DNA of 64,000 nt, from NCBI GenBank assembly GCA_963763365.1, contig CAVXOE010000009.1, positions 496,001-560,000 on the forward strand. Direction: 5' to 3'. Positions 28,704 to 37,871 of the stretch are shown one piece after another. The first letter of the stretch is position 1, and each line of letters begins with the position of its first letter. The DNA comes from VAZQ01 sp963763365. Its GTDB lineage: Bacteria; Pseudomonadota; Alphaproteobacteria; Rhizobiales; Xanthobacteraceae. The notes beneath the pieces were generated by a model. It did no database searches. It was not told where the DNA came from and was given only the letters and a program-made list of their open reading frames with translations. A program made the translations under genes and the position numbers.

Positions 28704-29624
28704 TCACCGCGGCGGCTGGGCGGCTTCCAGCCAGGCGATGATGATGCCGGCGATGTCGTCGCTGTTTTGTTCCATCATCAGCATGTGGCCGTTACCGACG
28801 ATACCGCGATCGCCCAGGAAGCAGAAGTCCGCATCGGCGCCATGTCCCCTGAGCCAGTCGACGATCGCACCGTCGACCTCGCGCGGGTGGTCGAGATCGT
28901 GCGTCCCGGTGATGACCAGCACGCGCTTGCCGCGGAGCTTGCCCGGATCGTTGACCCGCATCTGGCTGCCATGCACGTTCTGCCGTTCGAGCACGATGCG
29001 CGGCGGGATGGCGCGCAAGGTCGCGGCGTAGTTGGCGAGCCGGTCGCGCGGAAAGAAGCTGCTGTCGCCGACGAGCTTGTGCTCGACAAAGTCCTGGGTC
29101 GTCGCGAGCGGCGCGTTCTTGTCGATGCGCACGCGCCGGCCGCCATGGTCGATCTCGATCGCGGCGTCAGTTTCTGCGTAGATGCAGGCTGGCGCCTGGA
29201 TATTCCCGGGCGGTCCGGGCGCCACGCCGACCAGGGCGGCGATGACGTCGCCGTGGCGCTCCAGCAGCGGCCAGCCGTAGCAACCCGACATCGAGTGAGT
29301 GAGAAGAACGACCGGTGGGCCAAGATGGCGGATGAGCGCGCCGAGCCCTTCGATTACCGTCGCGCCGCCGAGCTTGTCGGTCGGGATATATCCGCTCCGG
29401 CCGGTTCCCGGCCAATCGGGCACCGCCACGCGGTAGCCGCGTTCGGCAAACAGATAGGCCCAACCGCGGCGGTCGTCGGCGGTGCGCTGATAGCAGGCGC
29501 CGGTGTGGGCGCCGCCATGCACCATCACGACGGTCGGGCGGCCGGTCGGATTCGCCGGCGAGAACGTCTCGAAGTAGATCGGCACCGGCGCGGTGAGGTG
29601 CCCGGTCTCATGGCTCACGAGCAT
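28704..29624 (-). CDS. alpha/beta hydrolase
   Basis: A 306-residue alpha/beta hydrolase. VVMVHGGAHTGACY carries the oxyanion HG, VPDWPGTGRSG is the second-strand block, and LLTHSMSGCYG supplies the nucleophile Ser. ITGTHDLDHP gives the acid Asp, and GNGHMLMMEQNSDD the His. In the same unit as a ring-cleavage dioxygenase it could split the meta-cleavage product, or act as an esterase. The family is too broad for a firm reaction. No signal peptide is visible. Confidence 0.82.
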   Translation of the reverse strand: MLVSHETGHLTAPVPIYFETFSPANPTGRPTVVMVHGGAHTGACYQRTADDRRGWAYLFAERGYRVAVPDWPGTGRSGYIPTDKLGGATVIEGLGALIRHLGPPVVLLTHSMSGCYGWPLLERHGDVIAALVGVAPGPPGNIQAPACIYAETDAAIEIDHGGRRVRIDKNAPLATTQDFVEHKLVGDSSFFPRDRLANYAATLRAIPPRIVLERQNVHGSQMRVNDPGKLRGKRVLVITGTHDLDHPREVDGAIVDWLRGHGADADFCFLGDRGIVGNGHMLMMEQNSDDIAGIIIAWLEAAQPPR

Positions 29625-29641
29625 GCGTCACCCGAATTCGT

Positions 29642-30832
29642 TCAGGCGACGACCCGCTCGTCGTGCACGCCCGAGATCGCCGTGTCGGGGAATGCCTCCT
29701 TGAGGCGCGGATAGACCTCGCGCGCGAACGTCTTGATGCCGCGCACCGTCTCGTCGTGTTCGAGGAAGCCGGCCTGCCCCATGTTGAGGATATGGCCGAA
29801 GCCGCCGACATGGTCGTACATCCGCTTGATCTGCTGGAAGACCTGATCGGGCGTGCCGGCGAACATGATGCCGGACTCGATCGCCTTGTCGACGGTGGCA
29901 TTCGCGCGGTTGGCGGCATGCTGGTCGATCGCCGCGCCGCGCAGAATCTGCGCATGCACGGGAGTCGGCACGTAGCCAGGCGGGTAGCAAAAGTGCAGCG
30001 GCACCTTGTTGGCGGTCATGTACCAGAGAAGCTTTTCGGCGCCGGCGCGCGCCTCCGCTTCGCTTTCGCCGGTATAGACGAGCGCCGCATAGGCCAGGCG
30101 GTTGATCGGCACCTCGCCAGCGCGCCCCGCTTCGCGCCAACCCTTGCGATAGGCATCGAACACCGGACGCGTTCCACCAAAGCCGGTGAGGAACGTCGCC
30201 TGCGTATAGCCGCGCGCGCCCACGCGCGCAGCGCCGCTCGGCGTCGTGGTCGAGACCCAGATCGGCGGATGCGGCTGCTGCCAGGGGCGCGGCCAGATAT
30301 TGATGTTGCGGTGGTGGAAGAAGCGGCCCTCGTGGCTGACCGGCCCGTCGTGCGTAGTCCAGGCCTTGACGATCAGGTCCATCGCCTCCCACTGGCGCTC
30401 GTTCATGCGCACCGGATTGCTGTTCGCGGGCAGCACCTCGTAGGGCACGCCGCGCACGAAGCCGCAGTCGAGCCGTCCCTTGGAGAGGATGTCGACCATC
30501 GCCATCTCCTCGGCGATGCGCACCGGCTGCCGGCGGTTGGCGACCGGGTTGCCGAGGATCAGGAGCCGCGCCTTGGTGGTGAGCCGCGCGAGTGCCGCCA
30601 ACACGAGCGGCGCCGCCGGATCGACGCAGGTCGCGGTCTGGTGGTGCTCGTTGAGCATGATCTCCATGCCCTCGTCCTCGGCCACCAGCCATTCCTCGAT
30701 ATAGCGGTCGTAGAGCGCGGCGCCCTTCTTCGGATCGTAGATTCGATTGGGCAGCGAGACGCGAATCGACTCGTATTCGTCCGCCGGCGGCAGATACGGA
30801 TAGGCATTCTCACTGAAGTGCCAGGCTTTCAT
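29642..30832 (-). CDS. LLM-class flavin-dependent oxidoreductase
   Basis: A 396-residue luciferase-like monooxygenase using reduced flavin and O2. It starts MKAWHFSENAYPYLPP, then YDPKKGAALYDRYIEEW, LNEHHQTATCVDPAAPLVLA, AEEMAMVDILSKGRLDCGF and RFFHHRNINIWPRPWQQPHPPIWV, all in the usual order for the family. The start at 30832 fits the family; the earlier in-frame start is noncoding. It sits between two alpha/beta hydrolases on the same strand and likely serves the same degradative unit. A separate flavin reductase is not nearby. Confidence 0.88.
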   Translation of the reverse strand: MKAWHFSENAYPYLPPADEYESIRVSLPNRIYDPKKGAALYDRYIEEWLVAEDEGMEIMLNEHHQTATCVDPAAPLVLAALARLTTKARLLILGNPVANRRQPVRIAEEMAMVDILSKGRLDCGFVRGVPYEVLPANSNPVRMNERQWEAMDLIVKAWTTHDGPVSHEGRFFHHRNINIWPRPWQQPHPPIWVSTTTPSGAARVGARGYTQATFLTGFGGTRPVFDAYRKGWREAGRAGEVPINRLAYAALVYTGESEAEARAGAEKLLWYMTANKVPLHFCYPPGYVPTPVHAQILRGAAIDQHAANRANATVDKAIESGIMFAGTPDQVFQQIKRMYDHVGGFGHILNMGQAGFLEHDETVRGIKTFAREVYPRLKEAFPDTAISGVHDERVVA

Positions 30833-30866
30833 GGCGTGTGCTCGCTTGCGGCGATGACAGGGTGCG

Positions 30867-31628
30867 TCAGTATTGCAGGAATTCCAGAACCTTGGTGGCG
30901 GTGGCTTCGCGCTGCTCGACATGCGGCAGATGGCCGGCTTCCGCGATGGTCTCGATTTTCGACTTGGGGACGAGCGCCGCGTAGCGTTCGAGATACTCGG
31001 CCGACACGATGCCATCCTGCGCGCCGCGCAGGAACAACGTCGGGGCGGCGATACGGTGTAGCCGGTGCTTGAGCTTGGGATTGTGCATGTACGGCTCCCA
31101 GGTCAGCAGCGCCAGCGTCTCGCTGTTGCGGGCGACCACGTTCAGCTCTTCGTCCGACATGGTGCCGAGGTCCGCCGGATTCTTGCGCGGATCGTGGAAG
31201 CGCAGCCGGTCGAGCTTGTCCCGTGGCATCGCAAATATGTCCGGGATGTCGAGCTTGTCTGGCGTGCCGGTCTTGACGCCGACCGGCCCGATGAGCGCCA
31301 GGCGCACGATGCGTTCGGGCACTTTCGTCGCGACCTCGGCGGCAATCCACCCGCCGACCGAGAACCCGACGAGGTCGATCCGCGTGAGCTCCAAACGATC
31401 CATCAGTTCGAGATAGATGTGGGCGATGTCGTCGATGCTGTCGATCCAGTCCGGCAGCGAGGACTTGCCGAAACCCGGATGCGACGGCGCAACGACGCGC
31501 CGTACCTTGGCGATGCGCTCGATGAACGGCAGATCGGGCGCGATGCCCGCCCCGCCGTGAAGATAGAGCACCGGCGCGCCCTGACCGCGTTCCAGTACAT
31601 CAACCTCGACGCCCGCGACCGAGATCAT
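30867..31628 (-). CDS. alpha/beta hydrolase (meta-cleavage-product-hydrolase-like)
   Basis: A 253-residue hydrolase. VLYLHGGAGIAP is the oxyanion loop, APSHPGFGKSS the second block, DLVGFSVGGWIAAEVA contains the nucleophile Ser, RGAQDGIVSAEY has the acid, and AEAGHLPHVEQRE has the catalytic His. This triad pattern is typical of C-C bond hydrolases of aromatic meta-pathways, though esterases look the same. It starts the minus-strand unit with the LLM and dioxygenase genes, consistent with that role. Confidence 0.83.
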   Translation of the reverse strand: MISVAGVEVDVLERGQGAPVLYLHGGAGIAPDLPFIERIAKVRRVVAPSHPGFGKSSLPDWIDSIDDIAHIYLELMDRLELTRIDLVGFSVGGWIAAEVATKVPERIVRLALIGPVGVKTGTPDKLDIPDIFAMPRDKLDRLRFHDPRKNPADLGTMSDEELNVVARNSETLALLTWEPYMHNPKLKHRLHRIAAPTLFLRGAQDGIVSAEYLERYAALVPKSKIETIAEAGHLPHVEQREATATKVLEFLQY

Positions 31629-31690
31629 GTGTGGAGCCCTCGCGGCGGTTTGGTTGAACGAGCCTGCGTGAGAGCGGCGAACTCAGTCCG

Positions 31691-31836
31691 CTCCCTCCCC
31701 CACCCGGGCCGCGCTTGCGCGCGCCCGGGCGCAGGCTCTGGTGGGAGAGGGCTGGGGAGGGGGGTTGTTGTTGTTGAGTGAACTAGATCGGCAACCACGA
31801 CCCCCACCCCTAACCCCTCCCCACAAGGGGGAGGGG
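31691..31836. repeat. two inverted GC-rich intergenic repeats
   Basis: CTCCCTCCCCCACC near 31691 pairs with GGTGGGAGAGGG near 31740, enclosing a GCGCTTGCGCGCGC hairpin. A second element (31800-31836, CCCCTCCCCACAAGGGGGAGGGG) follows in the opposite sense after a GTTGTTGTTGTTG tract. They fill most of the 250-bp gap between the solute-binding protein and the hydrolase genes. No gene is recognised there. Confidence 0.7.
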
Positions 31837-31878
31837 AACAGACCGAGCGTGCGGCGCTGCTCTGCCTAAATTCCATGA

Positions 31879-32916
31879 CTATTTCCGTTGGTACGGGCCG
31901 AGCGCGGTCGCGGCGCGCTGGGCAAACGACATGTCGATCACGTCGGTGGCCTTGACCTGGCCCGTCACCCAATTTCTCGATTGGAAGAAATCGAGATCCT
32001 TCTGGATGCCGGCCGCATTCACGTCGCCATTCACGTGCACGGCGGTGGAATACATTTCTCGGATCAAATTCGGCTTCATGCTGAAGCTCTTCGCCATGAT
32101 CTGCACGATCTCGTCCGAGCCCGGCGCGGCGATCTTGCCGTCCTTGATCGTGTCGTTATAGGCGCGCACACCGCGCAGCCAGGCGCGCATCAGCCGGTCG
32201 GCGACCGCTTTGCGCTCGGTCGAGAATTTCTCGCTGTAGAAGATCACCGAGATCTGCTGGTTCGGATAGAACTCGTTGGTGTCGACGAAGCGCACGCCGA
32301 TGCCGGCGTTCACCGCCGACGTTGCCTGCGGCTCGATGAGAAAGCTGCCGTCGAGCGCCTTGTTCTGCAGCGCAGCGATCTGCTGCGGGAACGACAGATA
32401 GACCGGCGTCATGTCGTCGTACGAAATGCCGGCGAACTTCGCCATTTCGTTCATCAGCGACAGCGAGGTCACGCCTTGCGCCGCGAATCCCATCCGCTTG
32501 CCCTTGATGTCCTTCAGCGTCTTGACCTGGCCGCTGTCCATCAGGTCCTTGCGCATGAACACCGTCTGATAGAGATAGCCCTTCTCGGTATGCCCACGGT
32601 CGGCGACGATGCGAAACCTCACGCCGCGCAGCATCGCGTTCCAGAAGCCGACCGACAGCGCGCCGGAGCCGACATCGAGCTCACCGGTGCCGAGCGGTGC
32701 GATTACCTTGGCGCCCGAGTCGAGCACGATCAGATCGACCTCAAGTCCCTCGTCCTTGAAGAAGCCCTTGTCCTGCGCGATGTAGAACGGCGCATCGCTG
32801 GCCGATCCGCCGGTCCCAACCTTGACCTTGTCGACCGCGAAGGCCGTTCCGGCGAGTTGCGCTACGAGCAGGCCGCCGAGCGCGGCTGCGTAGATCGTCT
32901 CCCTGGCCCGCAGCAT
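31879..32916 (-). CDS. ABC-type NMT1/SsuA-like periplasmic substrate-binding protein
   Basis: A 345-residue periplasmic protein of the nitrate/sulfonate/taurine-binding (NMT1-like) family. The signal peptide ends near AGTAFA-VD. VKVGTGGSASDAPFYIAQDKGFF and DEGLEVDLIVLDSGAKVIAPLGTGELDVG are the family start. LKGKRMGF-like text (DIKGKRMGFAAQG) and PVYLSFPQQIAALQNKALDGSFLIEP mark domain two. No ABC permease or ATPase is adjacent. It faces the same way as the flanking catabolic genes and probably delivers their substrate. Confidence 0.88.
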   Translation of the reverse strand: MLRARETIYAAALGGLLVAQLAGTAFAVDKVKVGTGGSASDAPFYIAQDKGFFKDEGLEVDLIVLDSGAKVIAPLGTGELDVGSGALSVGFWNAMLRGVRFRIVADRGHTEKGYLYQTVFMRKDLMDSGQVKTLKDIKGKRMGFAAQGVTSLSLMNEMAKFAGISYDDMTPVYLSFPQQIAALQNKALDGSFLIEPQATSAVNAGIGVRFVDTNEFYPNQQISVIFYSEKFSTERKAVADRLMRAWLRGVRAYNDTIKDGKIAAPGSDEIVQIMAKSFSMKPNLIREMYSTAVHVNGDVNAAGIQKDLDFFQSRNWVTGQVKATDVIDMSFAQRAATALGPYQRK

Positions 32917-32996
32917 TTCGCATTCTCCCTATGTCTTTTCTTGCTTTTTGGTACTGTCAGCTTAGCCGATCCGGTCGTCATGGCAATTGCGCCGCA

Positions 32997-34007
32997 TCAA
33001 GGCAGTTTGAACAGCGTCTGCGCGTTCCGGTAGCAAAGCTTCTCCCTATCGCCGGTCGAGATGTCGAGCGACGCCAGCACCTTCATGGTCTCGCGAATGT
33101 AGCTTGCGCCGCCTTCCGCGCCGAACGGCGCGTCCGAAGCGAAAAGCACGTGATCCGCGCCGTAGAATTCGAGCCCGCAGACCGTCCCAATGCGGCCGCC
33201 GCAGAGCGCGGTGTCGGCGTAAAAATCGCGGAAACAATCCATTAGCGGCTTGCCCAGCATCTTGAGCACGCCGCTGTAGTCCTCGTCCGATGTGCGGCTT
33301 CCGAGCGTCGCCCAGCCGGTGTCGAGGCGCGCATCGAAGAACGGGATCATCGCGCCGAGATGATGGATGAGGAATTTCAGATTCGGCAGCCGCGTGGTGA
33401 CGCCGGAGAAGATCAGCCGCGCCATGGTGGCGCTGGTCTCGTACGGCCAGCCGAGAATGGCCCAGATTTCGTATTTCGATTTGGTTTCGGCGGCGAAGTC
33501 CGGAAAGCTCGCGGTGCGGGCAGGGTGCAGCAGCACCGGCTTGCCGGACCTGGCGGCGACCTCGAAGATCGGGAAGAACTGCGGCTCGTCGAGGCAGTGG
33601 CCGTTGACGTTGGTGTGAATCTGCAAGCCGCTGGCCTTGCCGTCGATCAGGATGCGCTCGGCCTCCTTCACGGCCGCGTCGGGATTGTTCATCGGCAGTC
33701 CGCCGACCCAGCCGGCGAAGCGGTCAGGATGCCTGGCGCAGAGTTCGGCGAGACCGTCATTGGCGGCGCGCGCGAATTCCGGCGCCTTGTCCGGCCCGAC
33801 CATGCCCTCGATCGGTGGCAGTCCGAGCGACAGCACCTGCGTGTAGTCCTTGAATTCGTCCATCATACGCAAGCGCGCGTCGAGGTCCCAGATCGTCCGC
33901 ACGCCTTGCATGCGCTTGCCGATGTCGCGCGTGCCGCCGGTGGTCTGCGACATCAATTCGAACAGGCGTGACGGAAAGAAATGGCAGAACGTGTCGATGT
34001 GGCGCAT
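32997..34007 (-). CDS. ACMSD-like amidohydrolase (amidohydrolase_2 family)
   Basis: A 336-residue TIM-barrel hydrolase/decarboxylase related to aminocarboxymuconate semialdehyde decarboxylase. It begins MRHIDTFCHFFP. The usual first HxH motif is reduced to F7-C8-H9, so the first metal His is replaced by Phe. GLQIHTNVNG, PVLLHPAR, LKFLIHHLGAMIPF and LFASDAPFGAEGG supply the remaining ligands, including the catalytic Asp. Family decarboxylases act on ring-opened aromatic acids, matching the nearby dioxygenase. The activity of the Phe variant is not known to me. Confidence 0.85.
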   Translation of the reverse strand: MRHIDTFCHFFPSRLFELMSQTTGGTRDIGKRMQGVRTIWDLDARLRMMDEFKDYTQVLSLGLPPIEGMVGPDKAPEFARAANDGLAELCARHPDRFAGWVGGLPMNNPDAAVKEAERILIDGKASGLQIHTNVNGHCLDEPQFFPIFEVAARSGKPVLLHPARTASFPDFAAETKSKYEIWAILGWPYETSATMARLIFSGVTTRLPNLKFLIHHLGAMIPFFDARLDTGWATLGSRTSDEDYSGVLKMLGKPLMDCFRDFYADTALCGGRIGTVCGLEFYGADHVLFASDAPFGAEGGASYIRETMKVLASLDISTGDREKLCYRNAQTLFKLP

Positions 34008-34062
34008 CCGAAGTCTCTCGCGATTGTGGTTGTCGTGATGTTTTTGGCCGGCGACGCGGGCT

Positions 34063-35268
34063 CTAGATGCCCGGCTTCAGCACGTCCTCGATCCAGTCCC
34101 ACATGAAGTGCACGCCGATGGTGACGTTGTCGACCTGGCAGTGGTGGAAGCCGCCTTCCTCGCGCTGGAACACCTTGAAGGTCTTCTGTTTCGAGCCGAC
34201 CGCCGCGAAGCATTTCTCGGCGAGCGCCAGCGGGATCTGTTCGTCGCCGCCGCCGTGCAGCAGCAGGAACGGACATTTCATCTGCTGCACGATGCCGTCG
34301 AGGCGGAAGCCTTCGAGCTTCTTGAGCGCCGCCGCGTTGCTGTCGACACCGAGCACCCACTGCAGATGCTCAGGCGGAACGGACAGCGACAGCACCTTGC
34401 CGGACGCCAGCTCGTCGAGCCGCTTCGCCCAGATCGCATGATAATCCCACTGCGCCCCCCAGGCGACGCAGCAGGCATAGCGCGGTTCCAATGACGCGGC
34501 GCGCGGCGCGTAGTAGCCGCCGAGCGACAGCGCCATCACGCCGATGCGCTTGGGATCGAACTCGCGGCGGCCGGCGAGATACTCGTAGACCGGCGTGGCG
34601 TAATGCTCGGTCTCGGCGATCAGCGGCAGGTTGCGGAAGCGCACGCTCTCGCCGTTGCCCGGCCCGTCGACGATCAGGCAGCCGATGCCGCGCGCCGCGA
34701 GGTCGGGCACGCCGTAGCCGTATTGCAATTCCTTGGTGACGTCGAAGCCGTCGAAGAACACCATGCAGGGCGCGGGCTTGCCGCCGGTCGCGGCCGGATC
34801 GGGATGCACGAGCAGTGCGGGCAGGCTCGTTGTTCCGTACGGCACCTCGACCGGCTCGATGCGCGGATGCCGGATGACGGCGGCGGCGTCCTGAAAGATT
34901 TTCACCGACTTGGCGTAGACCTCTAGGCTGCGCTGCGAGCGTGGATGGATGAAGCGCTCGCCGGTCTGGTAGTAGCGGCTCGCGCGCAAGAAGCACGCCG
35001 CCGCGGTGTGCTTGTGGCCCTTGCGCTCCTCGTCGCGTCCGCGCGCCTCGATCCTGTCGCCCATGCGGGTCCACTCCTCGAACCAGGCATCGTCGTCGCC
35101 GACATGATCTTCGAGCGCGCGGCCGACGCGATGCACCTCGTCGATCTCGATGCCGGTCCATGGCGCGGCGGAGAGGCAGATGAGCAGGCCCATCGACCAG
35201 CGATAGTTCGTGGGGAAGTAGAGGAAAGCGGGGTCGTCTTTGCGGCCGATCACGGTGCTACGCTCCAT
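34063..35268 (-). CDS. alpha/beta hydrolase, FrsA/2,6-dihydroxypseudooxynicotine-hydrolase-like
   Basis: A 401-residue hydrolase with an N-terminal helical cap, like esterase FrsA and the C-C hydrolase of nicotine breakdown. CMVFFDGFDVTKEL is the oxyanion region, LIVDGPGNGESV the second block, and IGVMALSLGGYYAPRAA has the nucleophile Ser. LLLHGGGDEQIPL has the acid, and GGFHHCQVDN the His. It has no signal peptide. The next gene upstream on the strand (cupin) is separated by a repeat. The resemblance to an N-heterocycle pathway enzyme is suggestive, but the substrate is unknown. Confidence 0.83.
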   Translation of the reverse strand: MERSTVIGRKDDPAFLYFPTNYRWSMGLLICLSAAPWTGIEIDEVHRVGRALEDHVGDDDAWFEEWTRMGDRIEARGRDEERKGHKHTAAACFLRASRYYQTGERFIHPRSQRSLEVYAKSVKIFQDAAAVIRHPRIEPVEVPYGTTSLPALLVHPDPAATGGKPAPCMVFFDGFDVTKELQYGYGVPDLAARGIGCLIVDGPGNGESVRFRNLPLIAETEHYATPVYEYLAGRREFDPKRIGVMALSLGGYYAPRAASLEPRYACCVAWGAQWDYHAIWAKRLDELASGKVLSLSVPPEHLQWVLGVDSNAAALKKLEGFRLDGIVQQMKCPFLLLHGGGDEQIPLALAEKCFAAVGSKQKTFKVFQREEGGFHHCQVDNVTIGVHFMWDWIEDVLKPGI

Positions 35269-35296
35269 GCTATGGCTTGTGCCGGGTACTCAGCTT

Positions 35297-35375
35297 GTCA
35301 TGCCCGCGAAAGCGGGCATCCAGGCTTTACTGAGCGATGGCGACTACTGGATCATCCGCTTTCGCGGATGATGAC
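35297..35375. repeat. mosaic palindromic repeat
   Basis: GTCATGCCCGCGAAAGCGGGCATCCAG pairs with the distal arm CTGGATCATCCGCTTTCGCGGATGATGAC. Each arm also folds alone around GCGAAAGC or GCTTTCGC. The modules match those at 8545 and 25317. It separates the cupin gene from the hydrolase gene and may end transcription from the sdh side. Confidence 0.8.
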
Positions 35376-35422
35376 AGCGGAGAGTGCGGCGATGACGTCG
35401 GAAGGTGTCGTGCGAAGACGCC

Positions 35423-35959
35423 TCACGGCTCCTTCGAATCGATCAGGATGAAGGCGATGCGGCAAGGCTCGGTGCCGCGATTGACCCAGGCGTGGTTGGT
35501 GGCCTGCTGGATCAGCACGTCGCCGGCCTTGAGATGGATCTCGCTGTCGTCGAGCAGCATGTCGATCTCGCCCGCGAGCACGATGGCGTAGTCGATCGTG
35601 CGGGTGGCGTGCATGGCCGGATGGCGCGGCGGCTTGCCGCGCTTGGGCACGCCGTCACCCAGGCTCGCGTGCATGGTGTGAGGGTCGAGCTTGCGCATTT
35701 CCTCGGTCTCGGGCGGGAAGTCGACGATGCGGAAGACCGAACCGCCGGGCGGCGGATTGATGCCGATCTCGATCGCCGCGCGGTCCTTGGTGCCGGACAG
35801 GTCGGCCGGGGATTGGTCCGTCACCCACATGAGATGCGAAGCGGTCTTGGTGGTCGGCCGCACCTTCTTGTGCGGCGTGGCCCCGTCGATCATCACAACC
35901 GCCTTGTCATCCTTGTCGACGGTCGTCACTACGCGGCGAATTTCAGAACTCAACGCCAT
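35423..35959 (-). CDS. cupin-domain protein
   Basis: A 178-residue cupin. The conserved part is C-terminal: TIDYAIVLAGEIDMLLDDSEIHLKAGDVLIQQATNHAWVNRG, which holds the His-rich second motif, while the first His cluster is weak (RHPAMHATR). The layout resembles small cupins annotated as acetylacetone-cleaving or hypothetical. The gene follows a solute-binding protein by 24 bp and both follow sdhB, so it may share the sdh transcript. The function is unknown. Confidence 0.8.
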   Translation of the reverse strand: MALSSEIRRVVTTVDKDDKAVVMIDGATPHKKVRPTTKTASHLMWVTDQSPADLSGTKDRAAIEIGINPPPGGSVFRIVDFPPETEEMRKLDPHTMHASLGDGVPKRGKPPRHPAMHATRTIDYAIVLAGEIDMLLDDSEIHLKAGDVLIQQATNHAWVNRGTEPCRIAFILIDSKEP

Positions 35960-35983
35960 GTTGCGTCTCTCCCTTTGTTGAAA

Positions 35984-37040
35984 TCATCGGCAGCCTTCGA
36001 GCGTGCTAGCCGGGTTGGCGAGTTGAAACGGTCCCAATTCCTGTGCGGCCTGATCGGCGAAGCTGTTGTCGGCGAGCTTGCCGGCGGGGACCTCGTTTTC
36101 GAGAATGCCCTCCTGCTTGAAGAAGGCCTGCATGCTCTGCAAGCTCGCCAGGCTGAATTTGCCATTCGGGTTGCGCGCCTGCCACTGCATCCGGTCGAGC
36201 AGGGCGCGGTCGGTCACGATCTTGTTGGCGACGAGCGTCTCGATGACCTCGGGGCGATTGGGGCCGCGGTGATAGGCTTGGCAGTAGTCGCGGCCGGCGC
36301 GCGCCAGTGCGACGAACAGCCGCCGCGCCACATCGCCGTTCTGCCTGATCCAGTCGATGTTGGCGACATAGGCGAGATTGGTCATCGGCAGCGGATTGAC
36401 GAAGCGCTCGGGATCGATCCAGGGATGCCCGATCTTCTGCTCGACCGCGAGATCGGTGAACGGCGCCACCATCAAGGCCGCGTCGACCGCCCCGTTGGCG
36501 AGCGCGATCGCCATCTGCTGGAACGAGATGTAGCGGATGTCGAGGTCCTTGATGCGCAGGCCGGCCGACGCCAGCATCATGCCGAGCTCGTAGACCGCGT
36601 TCGAGCCCGGCGCGCTCAGCGCGACGCGGCGGCCCTTGAGGTCGGCCGGCGTCCTGATCTTGTCCTTGAGGTCGGGGTGGATGAGGATCTGGTGGTAGAG
36701 CGGGGTCGAGCCGCCCTCCAGCGCCATGATGACCGGCAGGCCCTTCGACACCGCGTTGAAGTAGCCGGCGCTGATGCCGCCCTGCGCGACCTGGATGCGG
36801 TTGGTCGCGATCATCGCCAGCGCCTTGCTGAGCGAATCGATCCGCTCGATCGGTCACGTCGAGCCCGGCCTCGCGGAAGTAGCCCTTGTCGAGCGCCAGG
36901 TAGGTCGAAGCCGACGGCACGCTCGGCACGCTCGCGATGGTGACGGGAGTGCGCTGCTGCGCAGACGCGGGCTGCGACAATGCGCCGACAAGGACAAAGC
37001 TGGCCAGGAAATGGACGAACACGACACGCGGCTCCGGCAC
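35984..37040 (-). CDS. NMT1-like ABC substrate-binding protein (one frame break)
   Basis: A 351-residue periplasmic binding protein after repair. The GTG start at 37040 gives a signal peptide (FVHFLASFVLVGALSQPASA). VTIASVPSVPSASTYLALDKGYFREAGLDV is the family start, and LKGRRVALSAPGSNAVYELG and YISFQQMAIALANGAVDAALM continue it. An extra C at plus-strand position 36851 breaks the frame; without it the text reads AGLDVTIERIDSLSKALAMIA. Its start is only 19 bp after the sdhB stop, so it is likely read through from sdhCDAB. No permease is nearby. Confidence 0.85.
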
Positions 37041-37059
37041 TCGTAGAGCCGCAACGCTA

Positions 37060-37839
37060 TCACACCTTCCGTTCGACCATCATCATCTTGATCTCGGCGA
37101 TGGCCTTGGCGGGGTTGAGGCCCTTCGGGCAGGCCTTGGCGCAGTTCATGATGGTGTGGCAGCGGTAGAGCCGGAACGGGTCCTCGAGATTGTCGAGCCG
37201 CTCGCCGGTCGCCTCGTCGCGGCTGTCCTGCAGCCAGCGGTCCGCCTGCAGGAGCGCGGCGGGCCCGAGGAAGCGGTCCGAGTTCCACCAGTAGCTCGGG
37301 CAGGCGGTCGAGCAGCACGCGCACAGGATGCACTCGTAGAGGCCGTCGAGCTTCTGCCGGTCGTCGTGGCTCTGCCGCCATTCCTTCTGCGGCGTCGGCG
37401 ACGTGGTCTGCAGCCAGGGCTGGATCGAGGCGTGCTGGGCGTAGAAATTGTCGAGGTCCGGAACGAGGTCTTTCACCACCGGCTGATGCGGCAGCGGATA
37501 GAGTTTCACCGCGCCCTTCACGTCCGCCATCGCCTTGGTGCAGGCGAGCGTGTTGGTGCCGTCGATGTTCATCGCGCACGAGCCGCAGACGCCCTCGCGG
37601 CAGGAACGGCGGAAGGTCAGCGTCGGATCGATGTTGTTCTTGATCCAGATGATGGCGTCGAGCACCATCGGCCCGCAATCGCCGGTATCGACATAGTAGG
37701 TGTCGACGCGCGGGTTTTTCCCGTCATCCGGGTTCCAGCGATAGATGCGGTACTCGCGCACGTTCTGCGCGCCGGTCGGGAAGGCCCAGGTCTTGCCTTC
37801 GGTGACCTTGGAATTTTTCGGGAGGGTGATTTCAACCAT
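37060..37839 (-). CDS. sdhB: succinate dehydrogenase iron-sulfur subunit
   Basis: SdhB carries electrons from the flavoprotein to quinone; 259 residues. The 2Fe-2S motif is SCREGVCGSCAMNIDG, followed by C in TLACTKA. CILCACCSTACPSYWW and CHTIMNCAKACPKGLNP bind the 4Fe-4S and 3Fe-4S clusters. These are the expected ligands in order. It is the last subunit of the sdhC-D-A-B set on the minus strand, and a binding-protein gene follows by 19 bp. Confidence 0.97.
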   Translation of the reverse strand: MVEITLPKNSKVTEGKTWAFPTGAQNVREYRIYRWNPDDGKNPRVDTYYVDTGDCGPMVLDAIIWIKNNIDPTLTFRRSCREGVCGSCAMNIDGTNTLACTKAMADVKGAVKLYPLPHQPVVKDLVPDLDNFYAQHASIQPWLQTTSPTPQKEWRQSHDDRQKLDGLYECILCACCSTACPSYWWNSDRFLGPAALLQADRWLQDSRDEATGERLDNLEDPFRLYRCHTIMNCAKACPKGLNPAKAIAEIKMMMVERKV

Positions 37840-37871
37840 TTGCTATCGCGTCGCGCCTCTGCGTTGACTGC

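Noticed and set aside
35405..36943. 512-codon open frame on the plus strand
   Set aside because: Shadow of the cupin and the solute-binding protein, which have clear family motifs on the minus strand.
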